Source: Streptomyces caeruleatus (lineage in GTDB: Bacteria > Actinomycetota > Actinomycetes > Streptomycetales > Streptomycetaceae). Taken from it: a stretch of DNA of 64,000 nucleotides. Under the pieces are notes generated by a model. The model had not been told where the DNA came from. It saw nothing but the letters and a program-made list of their open reading frames with translations, and ran no database searches. The stretch spans positions 578,428 through 642,427 of the forward strand of contig NZ_KQ948928.1 of assembly GCF_001514235.1 (NCBI RefSeq), in the 5' to 3' direction. Of this stretch, positions 57,150 to 64,000 are shown in pieces. Both the position numbers and the translations under genes were made by a program. Within the stretch, counting starts at the first letter, position 1. The number at the start of each line of letters is the position of its first letter.

Positions 57150-58598
57150 TTACTGCGCGTAGAACGTGGCGTCCGCCCGGTCCGTCGCTGTGCTCGGCGC
57201 CTGCACCTGGAGCAGGTAGTCGTAGTGCCGGACGTAGCGGCCGGGGAAGTTGTACGACTCGTACGAGACGCCCGCCGAGTCGGCCAGCCCGGCCCGCTTG
57301 TGGAAGCTGGCGTCGGACGCGAACTGCGCGGTGCCGTCGTTCTTCTCCAGCCACACCGCGAAGTTCTTGTGCCGCAGGTAGTAGCCGGGGAAGTTGGCCG
57401 ACTCCAGCGACACCGTGCCGCTGCCGGTCAGACCCGTGACCACCCGGAACTGCGAGTCCGCGAGCGGGGAGACATTGGCCTCGATGCGGGCGCGGTACTC
57501 CCAGTGCCGGATGAAGCGGTCCGCGAAGTTGTACGACGAGAAGCGCTGCGGCGTGACCCCGTCGGCCACCGGGATGCCGAAGTCGGGGGTGCCGTCGGCC
57601 TTCCAGTACAGCTTCTGCACGCGGGTGCGGCGGTTGGGGTCGTTGAGCGGGTCGCCGGTGATGTCCTTGTAGCTGCGGTCGTGGTAGACGAGGATGTCGG
57701 ACTTGCCGTCCTCGGAGACGGTGAACGAGTTGTGGCCCGGCCCGTACTGGCTCGTGCTCGCGTTGCTGGTGAACACCGGCGTGGAACTCTTGCTCCAGTT
57801 CGCCGTGTTGAGCAGGTCCGCGCTCGCGGAGGCGGACAGCAGACCCAGGCAGTAGTTGCTGTCGGTGGCGCTGGCGGAGTACGTCATGAAGACCTTGCCG
57901 CCGTGCTGGATCACCGCCGGACCCTCGTTGACCTTGTAGCCGACGGTCTCCCAGGAGAGGGTGGGTCGCGACAGCATCACCGGAGTGCCGGTGATGGTCC
58001 AGGGGTTGGCCATCTTCGCGAGGTAGATGTCCGTGTTGTTGTTCACGGACGGGTCGCGCTGGGCCCAGGACAGATAGCGCACACCGTTCACCACGAAGGT
58101 CGTGGCGTCCAGCGAGAAGCTCTCCCACTGGGTCTTGATCTGCCCCTTCTCCGCCCAGGTCGCGGTCAGCGGGTTCGCGCCGGTGCCCTCCAGGACGTAC
58201 ATCCGGATCGCCCAGATGTCGTTGGTCGCCCCGGCGGCGAAGTAGACGTACCACTTGCCGTCGATGAAGTGGATCTCCGGCGCCCAGATGTGCGCGCCCA
58301 TCACACCGCTGGCGTGCTTGGTCCAGATGGTGGTCTCGGGGGCCGTCGACAGGCCCTGGATGGTGGTCGCCCGGCGCAGCACGATGCGGTCGTACTCGGG
58401 GACGGTCGCGGTGAAGTAGTAGTAGCCGTCGGTGTGTTTGAAGATGTGCGGGTCGGCCCGCTTCTCCGCGATCGGGTTGGTGTAGGTCACGGCGGGGGAG
58501 TCGGGCACGGCGGCCTGGGCGGCGGGGGCGGGTCCGACGAGGCACGCCGCGAGGGCGACGAGGACGGCCATCAGCAGCCGTACGGCTATGCGTCTCAA
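57150..58598 (-). CDS. Secreted GH43 enzyme with AbfB (CBM42) domain
   Basis: The 482-residue protein has a signal peptide (RIAVRLLMAVLVALAACLVG, cleavage near AAQA). The five-bladed GH43 propeller (about 35-340) has the catalytic base in RADPHIF, the pKa modulator in SLDATTFVVNG and the acid in KVNEGPAVI. The C-terminal domain (about 345-480), with FADRFIRHWEYRARIE, FPGYYLRHKNF and FPGRYVRHYDY, is a three-lobed AbfB/CBM42 arabinose-binding module. It most likely releases arabinose from arabinan or arabinoxylan outside the cell. It follows another GH43 gene with 65 bases between them. Confidence 0.9.
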   Translation of the reverse strand: MRRIAVRLLMAVLVALAACLVGPAPAAQAAVPDSPAVTYTNPIAEKRADPHIFKHTDGYYYFTATVPEYDRIVLRRATTIQGLSTAPETTIWTKHASGVMGAHIWAPEIHFIDGKWYVYFAAGATNDIWAIRMYVLEGTGANPLTATWAEKGQIKTQWESFSLDATTFVVNGVRYLSWAQRDPSVNNNTDIYLAKMANPWTITGTPVMLSRPTLSWETVGYKVNEGPAVIQHGGKVFMTYSASATDSNYCLGLLSASASADLLNTANWSKSSTPVFTSNASTSQYGPGHNSFTVSEDGKSDILVYHDRSYKDITGDPLNDPNRRTRVQKLYWKADGTPDFGIPVADGVTPQRFSSYNFADRFIRHWEYRARIEANVSPLADSQFRVVTGLTGSGTVSLESANFPGYYLRHKNFAVWLEKNDGTAQFASDASFHKRAGLADSAGVSYESYNFPGRYVRHYDYLLQVQAPSTATDRADATFYAQ

Positions 58599-58633
58599 GG
58601 GAGTTCTCCGGGTCAGAGAGATGATCAGGGGGC

Positions 58634-58661
58634 GATCAGAGGGCGGTGATCAGAGGGCGGT
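58634..58661. repeat. 14-bp tandem repeat between the GH43 genes
   Basis: GATCAGAGGGCGGT occurs twice in tandem (58634-58647, 58648-58661), preceded by a partial copy at about 58623-58633. It fills the gap between the two GH43 genes. Confidence 0.9.
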
Positions 58662-58663
58662 GA

Positions 58664-60184
58664 TCATGTGGTGGGGACGAGCTTCCACTGCTGGCAGTTG
58701 TTGTTCAGCCACGTCCACTGCCGTACGTCCGTGCCGTTCGCCGTGCCGCAGTCGGCCACGTCGGCGACCTTGCCGGTGGACTCGTTGACGATCCGGACGT
58801 AGTCGCCGCTCGCGGTGTGGACGAGGCGGTAGCGCTGGCACTTGTTGTTCAGCCAGGACCACTGGCGGATGACGGCGCCGTCGGCGGCGGAGCACTCCGC
58901 GGTGTCCATCACCTTGCCGGTGGCGACGTTGACCAGCCGGTTGGTGTCGTCGCCGAGGTCCTCGACCTTCCACTTCTGGTTGGTCCCGCCGGTACAGGTC
59001 CACTGGGAGATGTCGGTGCCGTCGGCGGTGTTTCCGCCGTTCACGTCGAGGCACTTGCCGCTGTTGCGGTTGACCAGGGTGTACGACGCCGGCGTCGCGG
59101 CCGTCTCGCCGGACGGGCCGGGCAGGGTGGTGCCGAGGGCGACGGGGGCGCCGAAGTTCGGGGTGCCGTCGGCGTTCCAGGTGAACTCCTGGGCGCGGGT
59201 GGTGCGTCCGTTGCCGCAGCCGCCGTTGGACGCGGAGTTGGCGTGGTAGACGATCCAGTTCTCGGTGCCGTCCGGCGAGGTGAAGAAGCCGTTGTGGCCG
59301 GGGCCGTAGACGCTGTTCGCGTCACTGCGCTGGAAGACCGGGGTCTGCTTCTTCGTCCACGAGGCCGGGTTCAGCGGGTCGGAGCCGGTCAGCTCCAGCT
59401 GGCCGAGCTTGTAGTCGGCGGTCTGGCAGGAACTCGCCGAGTACGTCAGGAAGGTGCGGCCGCCCCGGTAGAGCGGCTCGGGGCCCTCGTTGACCGGGCT
59501 GCCGGAGCGCTCCCAGTCCAGGGTCGGGCTGGAGATGATCGTGAAGGTGTTACTGGCCAGGGTGTACGGATTGCTCAGCGGGGCGATCACCAGGCTCTGG
59601 GTGCTGCCGTTGATGAACCCGCTGCCCAGCAGGTACAGCTTGTCGCCGGCCTGGAGCACGCTCGCGTCGATCAGCCAGCCGCCCGGCGTGAGGTTGGACC
59701 CGGTGAGCGAACCCTTGTAGGTGTACGGGCCCATCGGGTCGGTGCCGGCGCTCTCCAGGACATGGGTGCGCTGGGAGTCGCAGCAGGCGGCGCCCGCCTG
59801 GCCGGCCGAGTAGTACACGTACCAGTGGCCGTTGAACAGATGCATCTCCGGCGCCCAGAAGTTGGTGTTCCGGGTCGACGTGGTGTCCGAGTACACCTGC
59901 ACGTTGGGCGCGGTGGCGAGGCCCGCGAGGGTCGGCGACTTGCGGATGCCGAGGATGCCGGTGAACGTCGTGGTGATCAGGTAGTAGTTGCCGTCGTGGT
60001 ACTGGAGCCAGGGGTCGGCACCCTTGAACGACTTCAGCGGGTTCGTGTACGGACGGCCGTCCGCCGCGGTCGCCGGCTGGGTGGTCGCCACCAGGGCCAG
60101 CAGTGCGGCGAGCACACAGAGGATCAGCGATCTGTGACGTTTCCTGAGGGGCGTGTGAGACATCTGCTGAGACATCCGGGGCAT
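58664..60184 (-). CDS. Secreted GH43 enzyme with ricin-B-like (CBM13) domain
   Basis: Starts at 60184, 60175 and 60163 are possible; I use 60184, giving 506 residues. The signal peptide is RSLILCVLAALLALVATTQP. The GH43 propeller has FKGADPWLQYHDGNYYLITT (catalytic aspartate), WLIDASVLQ and PVNEGPEPLYRG (catalytic glutamate). The C-terminal 130 residues form a ricin-B lectin (CBM13) with three QxW-type repeats (NQKWKVE, CQRYRLV, CQQWKLV). It acts outside the cell on an arabinose- or xylose-containing polymer. It leads a two-gene set with the AbfB-tailed GH43. Confidence 0.88.
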   Translation of the reverse strand: MPRMSQQMSHTPLRKRHRSLILCVLAALLALVATTQPATAADGRPYTNPLKSFKGADPWLQYHDGNYYLITTTFTGILGIRKSPTLAGLATAPNVQVYSDTTSTRNTNFWAPEMHLFNGHWYVYYSAGQAGAACCDSQRTHVLESAGTDPMGPYTYKGSLTGSNLTPGGWLIDASVLQAGDKLYLLGSGFINGSTQSLVIAPLSNPYTLASNTFTIISSPTLDWERSGSPVNEGPEPLYRGGRTFLTYSASSCQTADYKLGQLELTGSDPLNPASWTKKQTPVFQRSDANSVYGPGHNGFFTSPDGTENWIVYHANSASNGGCGNGRTTRAQEFTWNADGTPNFGAPVALGTTLPGPSGETAATPASYTLVNRNSGKCLDVNGGNTADGTDISQWTCTGGTNQKWKVEDLGDDTNRLVNVATGKVMDTAECSAADGAVIRQWSWLNNKCQRYRLVHTASGDYVRIVNESTGKVADVADCGTANGTDVRQWTWLNNNCQQWKLVPTT

Positions 60185-60313
60185 ACGAGACCGTTCTGTC
60201 CGTAATTTCGAACCGAGTTCGTGATTCCGATCGCGATCGGGATCAGAAAGATAGAAGTGGGCCATGTTCCCGTCAACGGTTTCGTCGCACGCGCTTCACG
60301 AACGGCGCGAGCT

Positions 60314-63022
60314 TCACGGACCAGGCGTGCTTCCCGAACCGTGCTCGCCGCCGTCGGCCAGCGGCTGTTCCGTCCAGATCACCTTGCCGGTCGCCGTGTA
60401 CCGCGTGCCCCAGCGCTCGGCGAACTGCGCCACCAGGAACAGCCCCCGGCCGCCCTCGTCCGTCGTGGCCGCACTGCGCAGGTGCGGGGCGGTGCTGCTG
60501 CCGTCGGAGACCTCGCAGATCAGGGCGCGGTCGCGGATGAGGCGCACGCGGATCGGGCCGGTGGCGTGGCGCAGGGCGTTGGTGACCAGCTCGCTGAGGA
60601 TCAGCTCGGTCGTGAACGCCTCCTCCGCCAGGCCCCAGGAGTCCAGGGTCCGGGCGGCCGCGGCCCGGACCCGGGCCACGGCGGCCGGGTCGTCCGGGTC
60701 GTCCCAGGTCGCCGCGCGGTCGTCGGCGAGCATCCGGGTCCGGGCGACGACGAGCGCGACGTCGTCGCGCGGCCGCTCCGGCAGCAGGGCCGCCAGGACC
60801 GCCTTGCAGGTCTCCTCCGGCGTCCGGCCGTGCGTTGGCGGCGTCGCGGCCAGCGCCCCGCGCAGCAGCGCGAGCCCCTCGTCGATGTCCCGCCCGTGGT
60901 CCTCGACCAGCCCGTCCGTGTACAGGACGAGACCGCTGCCCTCGGACAGCCGCAGCTCGGTCGCCTGGAAGGGCAGGCTGCCGCCCAGGCCCAGCGGCGG
61001 TCCGCCGGTGACCGAGGGGAACTCGACGTCGCCGTCGGGGTGGACGACGGCCGGTTCGAGGTGGCCGGCGCGGGCGAGGGTGCACAGCCCGGAGGACGGG
61101 TCGTACACGGCGTACAGACAGGTCGCCCCGGTGACCGGCGCGATCTCGCCGTCGCCGCCCTCGTCCTGGTCGATCCGGACCACCAGCTCGTCGAGGTGGC
61201 CGAGGAGTTCGTCGGGCGGCAGGTCGAGCGTCGAGAAGTTGTGGACCGCCGTACGGAGCCGTCCCATCGTCGCCGCCGCGTGCAGCCCGTGCCCCACGAC
61301 GTCCCCCACGACCAGCGCCACCCGCGCGCCCGGCAGCGGGATCACGTCGAACCAGTCCCCGCCGACCCCGCCCTGCGCCGCCTGCGCGGGAAGATAGCGG
61401 TAGGCGACGTCGAGGCCGCTCTGGTCGGGCAGGGCCCGCGGCAGCAGACTGCGCTGGAGCGTGACCGACAGGGTGTGCTCGCGGGTGTAGCGACGGGCGT
61501 TGTCGATGCTGACGGCGGCCCGCGCGACCAGCTCCTCGGCGAGGGAGACGTCCTCCCGCTCGAACGGCTCTGGCCGGTCGGCCCGCCAGAAGGTGGCCAT
61601 GCCCATGATCACGCCACGGGCGCGCAGCGGCACCGTGAGCATCGCGTGGATCCCGAACCCCACGATTCTGTGGGCGTTGTCGGGGTCCTGGTCCTGCCAG
61701 CCGGAGAAGGCGGGCATGTCCGCCTCCAGCACGGACTCGCCCGTGCCGAAGCCGAAGGCCTGCGGGCTGGCCGGGGAGAAGTGGATCAGCTTGCCGATCG
61801 GATAGAGCGGACTGCCCTCCCGTACGCCCCGGAAGGCGACCCGGCGCATGTCGGTACGCCCCTCCTTCGGCTCCTCGCCCCGCAGCACCGGATCCGCCAG
61901 GTCGACGGAGACGAAGTCGGCGAACCGGGGCACCGCGAAGTCGGCCAGCTCCTGCGAGGTGCGGGTGACGTCGAGGGTGGTGCCGATCTCCAGACCCGCG
62001 TCGTACAGCAGCTTCAGCCGCTCCTGCGCCACGTCCGCCCTGCCGGTCAGCGTTCGCAGCTCGGTGGTGTCCCGCAGCGTCGCCACGCTGCCCGGCGGCC
62101 CGCCGTCCCGGTCGGTCGCCCGCTGGCTCACCGCCAGCAGCCGGCCCTGCGCCAGATGCACCTCGTCGGTGGCGTCCCGCCCGGACGCGAACAGCCCGGC
62201 GAGATCGCTGCCGATGCCCAGGGCGAGACAGGGCCGCCCCTCCGCGTCCGAGCCGAGCCCCAGCAGCCGGCGCGCCTCGTCGTTCGCCAGCGCCAGCCGG
62301 CCGTCCCCGTCCAGGATCAGCACGCCCTCGCGTACGGCGTGCAGGACGGCGTCGTGGTGCTCGTACATCCGGGTCATCTCGGCGGGCCCCAGCCCGTGCG
62401 TCTGGCGCAGCAGCCGCCGGCTGACCAGCGCGGTCCCGCCGGTGGCGAGGGCGAGCGCGGCCGCCGCCGAGGCCAGCAGCATCGGCAGCTGGTGGTCGAC
62501 GACCCCGCCGACGCTGGCCAGCGTCACCCCGGCCGCCACCAGTCCGACGACCCGGCCGTTGTCGTCGGTCACGGGGACGACGGCCCGCACGGACGCCCCC
62601 AGCGTCCCGGTGTACGTCTCGCGTACGGTCCCGCCCGCCACGGCCGGTGCGATGGTGCCGACGAAGTGCTTGCCGATCTGGTCCGGGTCGGGGTGCGTGT
62701 ACCGGATCCCGTCGGTGCTCATCACGACGACGAAGTCCACGTCGGTCGCCTCGCGCGCCGCCTCGGCACGCGGCTGCAGCAGCACGGCCGGATCCGGTTG
62801 CGCCAGGGCGTCCACGACACCCGGCGCGTTCGCGAAGGCCTCCGCCACGGCCAGGGACCGGTTGCGGGCCTCCCGCTCGGTGTCGTTGCGCACCTGGAGC
62901 ACCAGCGCCACCACCGCGGCGACGACGAGGAGCACGACGATCGCCGCCTGCAGCACGAACACCTGCCGGGCGACGGTACGCACGCTCACCAGCGAGCGCA
63001 GGCGGCCGAGGACTGCGGCCAT
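60314..63022 (-). CDS. Multi-domain SpoIIE phosphatase with sensor, PAS, GAF and kinase-like domains
   Basis: The 902-residue protein is built as follows: membrane helix (about 20-43), extracytoplasmic sensor (about 45-175; SVRAVVPVTDDNGRVVGLVAAG), second helix (about 178-202), PAS (about 222-330; GVLILDGDGRLALANDEARR) and GAF (about 345-520). The PP2C/SpoIIE phosphatase comes next (about 545-755), with GGVGGDWFDVIPLPG, VGDVVGHGLHAAATM and DDVALVVART. An RsbW-like ATPase ends it (about 770-895; LILSELVTNALRHATG and DEGGRGLFLVAQFAERWG). It joins input, anti-sigma kinase-like and phosphatase functions, as in other Streptomyces partner-switching regulators. Confidence 0.92.
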   Translation of the reverse strand: MAAVLGRLRSLVSVRTVARQVFVLQAAIVVLLVVAAVVALVLQVRNDTEREARNRSLAVAEAFANAPGVVDALAQPDPAVLLQPRAEAAREATDVDFVVVMSTDGIRYTHPDPDQIGKHFVGTIAPAVAGGTVRETYTGTLGASVRAVVPVTDDNGRVVGLVAAGVTLASVGGVVDHQLPMLLASAAAALALATGGTALVSRRLLRQTHGLGPAEMTRMYEHHDAVLHAVREGVLILDGDGRLALANDEARRLLGLGSDAEGRPCLALGIGSDLAGLFASGRDATDEVHLAQGRLLAVSQRATDRDGGPPGSVATLRDTTELRTLTGRADVAQERLKLLYDAGLEIGTTLDVTRTSQELADFAVPRFADFVSVDLADPVLRGEEPKEGRTDMRRVAFRGVREGSPLYPIGKLIHFSPASPQAFGFGTGESVLEADMPAFSGWQDQDPDNAHRIVGFGIHAMLTVPLRARGVIMGMATFWRADRPEPFEREDVSLAEELVARAAVSIDNARRYTREHTLSVTLQRSLLPRALPDQSGLDVAYRYLPAQAAQGGVGGDWFDVIPLPGARVALVVGDVVGHGLHAAATMGRLRTAVHNFSTLDLPPDELLGHLDELVVRIDQDEGGDGEIAPVTGATCLYAVYDPSSGLCTLARAGHLEPAVVHPDGDVEFPSVTGGPPLGLGGSLPFQATELRLSEGSGLVLYTDGLVEDHGRDIDEGLALLRGALAATPPTHGRTPEETCKAVLAALLPERPRDDVALVVARTRMLADDRAATWDDPDDPAAVARVRAAAARTLDSWGLAEEAFTTELILSELVTNALRHATGPIRVRLIRDRALICEVSDGSSTAPHLRSAATTDEGGRGLFLVAQFAERWGTRYTATGKVIWTEQPLADGGEHGSGSTPGP

Positions 63023-63104
63023 GCCTCATTTCTAACACCGTTCGACGGACCGGGCACGGCTGTTGGCCGGGATCGGCCCTCCGGACGGGTCGGCAGCGGG
63101 TGCC

Positions 63105-63310
63105 CGGCCGGTGGGTGGCTCAGGGTGTGGATGAGCCCGGTCGTCAGGACGAGGTCCTCGCGGGCGATCGACGCGAGGAGGTGCTCGTCGGGGGCGTGCT
63201 GGAGGCAGCCCGGGTAGGAGTGCGGCAGGGGTGGGCAGGCCGAGGACGTCCGTGAACACGGCGTCCGGCAGGGAACCGCCGATGTCGGGCAGGACGGCGA
63301 CCCGCCGTCC
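63105..63310 (-). pseudogene. C-terminal remnant of an M20 peptidase (frameshifted)
   Basis: Reading leftward, one frame gives RRVAVLPDIGGSLPDAVFTD followed by VLGLPTP. After a frameshift near 63235 another gives SYPGCLQHAPDEHLLASIAR and EDLVLTTGLIHTL. Together these match the end of M20-family dipeptidases (GGSxP and HAPDE are typical). The rest of the gene is missing; a LysR fragment on the other strand abuts it. Confidence 0.65.
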
Positions 63311-63807
63311 GGCGACCTGCTCGCCGGGTTCCGGCGCGAGCACCCCGACGTGGCGTTCCGTCTGGACGTCGTGCCCCGCGAGGAGGCGACGCGCCGGGTG
63401 GTGGAGGGGATCGCCGACGTCGCCGTCACCTACGCGATGGGGCCGCAGCACGACGTCCGCGTGGAGTGCGCCCGGCCACGAGCTGGCCTGCCGTGACCGG
63501 ATCGGCCTCGCGGAACTGTGCGCCCCCCCCCCCGCTGGCCCTGGGCTCACCCGGCACCAGCCAACGCGAGCTCGCCCCGCAGTACGCGTTCGTACGCGCC
63601 GGAGGCGGCCTCGCCCTGGTCGGGGAGCTCGCCGGAGATCCCGGGGCCGAGGGCGTGACTCACGTACGCGTCGACCACCCGGTCTTCCGGCAGCGCGAGG
63701 CCCAGGTGCAGACGGCCCTCGGCCGCCGGCTGCCGTGGCCGGCCGCCCGGTTCACGGAGTCGCTCGTGGCGACGCCGGGTCCGGGGCGGCCGTCGGACCT
63801 ACGGTGA
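63311..63807 (+). pseudogene. LysR-type regulator remnant lacking its DNA-binding domain
   Basis: The substrate-binding domain of a LysR regulator is recognisable in three frames. First comes GDLLAGFRREHPDVAFRLDV to DVAVTYAMGPQHDVRVE, then from about 63465 GHELACRDRIGLAELCA. After the C run at 63523-63533 it continues as LALGSPGTSQRELAPQYAFV, RAGGGLALVGELAGDPGAEG and ARFTESLVATPGP to the stop at 63807. The N-terminal helix-turn-helix is absent. The second shift lies at an 11-base C homopolymer, where a sequencing error could contribute. Confidence 0.7.
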
Positions 63808-64000
63808 GCACGACCGCACGCGCCCGGCGTCGGACACCTCGCGGGCGCCGACGGCCGTCGCGGCGGCCTGCGGCATGCGGAGCAGCAGCAGCGCCGCGTC
63901 GTCGTGGAGCCGGCCGCCCACATGGGCCAGCAGCTCGTCGTGGAGCGCGGTGACGGTGCGCACCGGCTCGTCGCTGGTGTGCCGCTCCAGCCCTTCGGCG
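63799..64000 (-). CDS. C-terminal end of a SpoIIE/PP2C phosphatase, cut by window edge
   Basis: The frame enters at 64000 and ends with TAG at 63799-63801. It reads EGLERHTSDEPVRTVTALHD, then ELLAHVGGRLHDDAALLLL and RMPQAAATAVGA. The HDDAALLLLR segment is the final metal-binding aspartate motif of SpoIIE-type PP2C phosphatases. It is therefore a second phosphatase near the one at 60314-63022. Its stop overlaps the LysR remnant by nine bases on the opposite strand. Confidence 0.8.
   Translation of the reverse strand, partial: AEGLERHTSDEPVRTVTALHDELLAHVGGRLHDDAALLLLRMPQAAATAVGAREVSDAGRVRSCSP

Noticed and set aside
60221..63217. 998-codon plus-strand frame opposite the SpoIIE phosphatase
   Set aside because: The opposite strand encodes a clear multi-domain phosphatase. 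The plus frame is low in hydrophobic residues and full of Arg/Gly/Pro, as expected from an antisense frame.
63523..63533. Run of eleven C bases read as phase-variation tract of an active LysR gene
   Set aside because: The gene also lacks its DNA-binding domain and has another frameshift, so switching at the run would not restore a regulator.

Overview
The window is very GC-rich, with short intergenic gaps, frequent GTG and TTG starts, and many actinomycete families (NACHT STAND NTPase, ROK and PucR regulators, DUF2637, SpoIIE-type phosphatases, iron boxes of the DmdR/IdeR type). This is a Streptomyces chromosome or that of a very close relative. I saw no rRNA, tRNA or CRISPR array. Both ends cut through genes: a membrane protein at the left edge and a PP2C phosphatase at the right edge, both on the minus strand.

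Layout. 1-7.1 kb: TetR regulator, a two-component pair divergent from a MacB-type ABC exporter, and a secreted DNase-I-like hydrolase with a jacalin-like tail. 7.3-9.7 kb: a NACHT NTPase with a polytopic C-terminus. 9.75-12.4 kb: a three-gene ABC-2 exporter. 12.5-20 kb: a carbohydrate operon (ROK regulator, lipoprotein binding protein, two permeases, GH2 beta-galactosidase) with a strong terminator and two related candidate operators. 20.1-22.5 kb: alditol oxidase divergent from a D-2-hydroxyacid dehydrogenase, with a LacI-type operator between them. 22.6-27.65 kb: an accessory island in which two unlike TnpB elements flank a radical SAM gene. 27.9-29.4 kb: a sigma-like/zinc-anti-sigma/membrane/CBM2 fusion. 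29.5-32.8 kb: RsgA GTPase preceded by a possible leader peptide, then Ada/AlkA and Ogt alkylation repair. 32.8-44 kb: mostly regulatory and cell-surface genes, an iron-box-controlled FhuF-like protein, a GntR regulator and a cluster of tandem Streptomyces repeats. 44.2-53.1 kb: a complete purine oxidation module (PucR, three-subunit xanthine dehydrogenase, purine permease, XdhC maturation factor). 53.15-57.1 kb: a decayed RiPP-like zone (broken ThiF-like/TOMM gene, S41 protease tail, an intact LanC-like protein) and a polysaccharide deacetylase broken by a short palindromic insert. 57.15-60.2 kb: two secreted GH43 enzymes with different carbohydrate-binding domains. 60.3-64 kb: a multi-domain SpoIIE phosphatase, remnants of an M20 peptidase and a LysR regulator, and the tail of another phosphatase.

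How it fits together. The beta-galactosidase operon and the two arabinan-type GH43 enzymes point to plant polysaccharide use, and aldO with the dehydrogenase to polyol/hydroxyacid oxidation. The xanthine dehydrogenase block forms a self-contained purine salvage and degradation unit. The most unusual parts are the TnpB-flanked radical SAM gene, the sigma/ZAS/CBM2 fusion protein, and the cluster of broken genes near 53-57 kb and 63 kb. All family assignments come from motifs read by eye; no database search was run.
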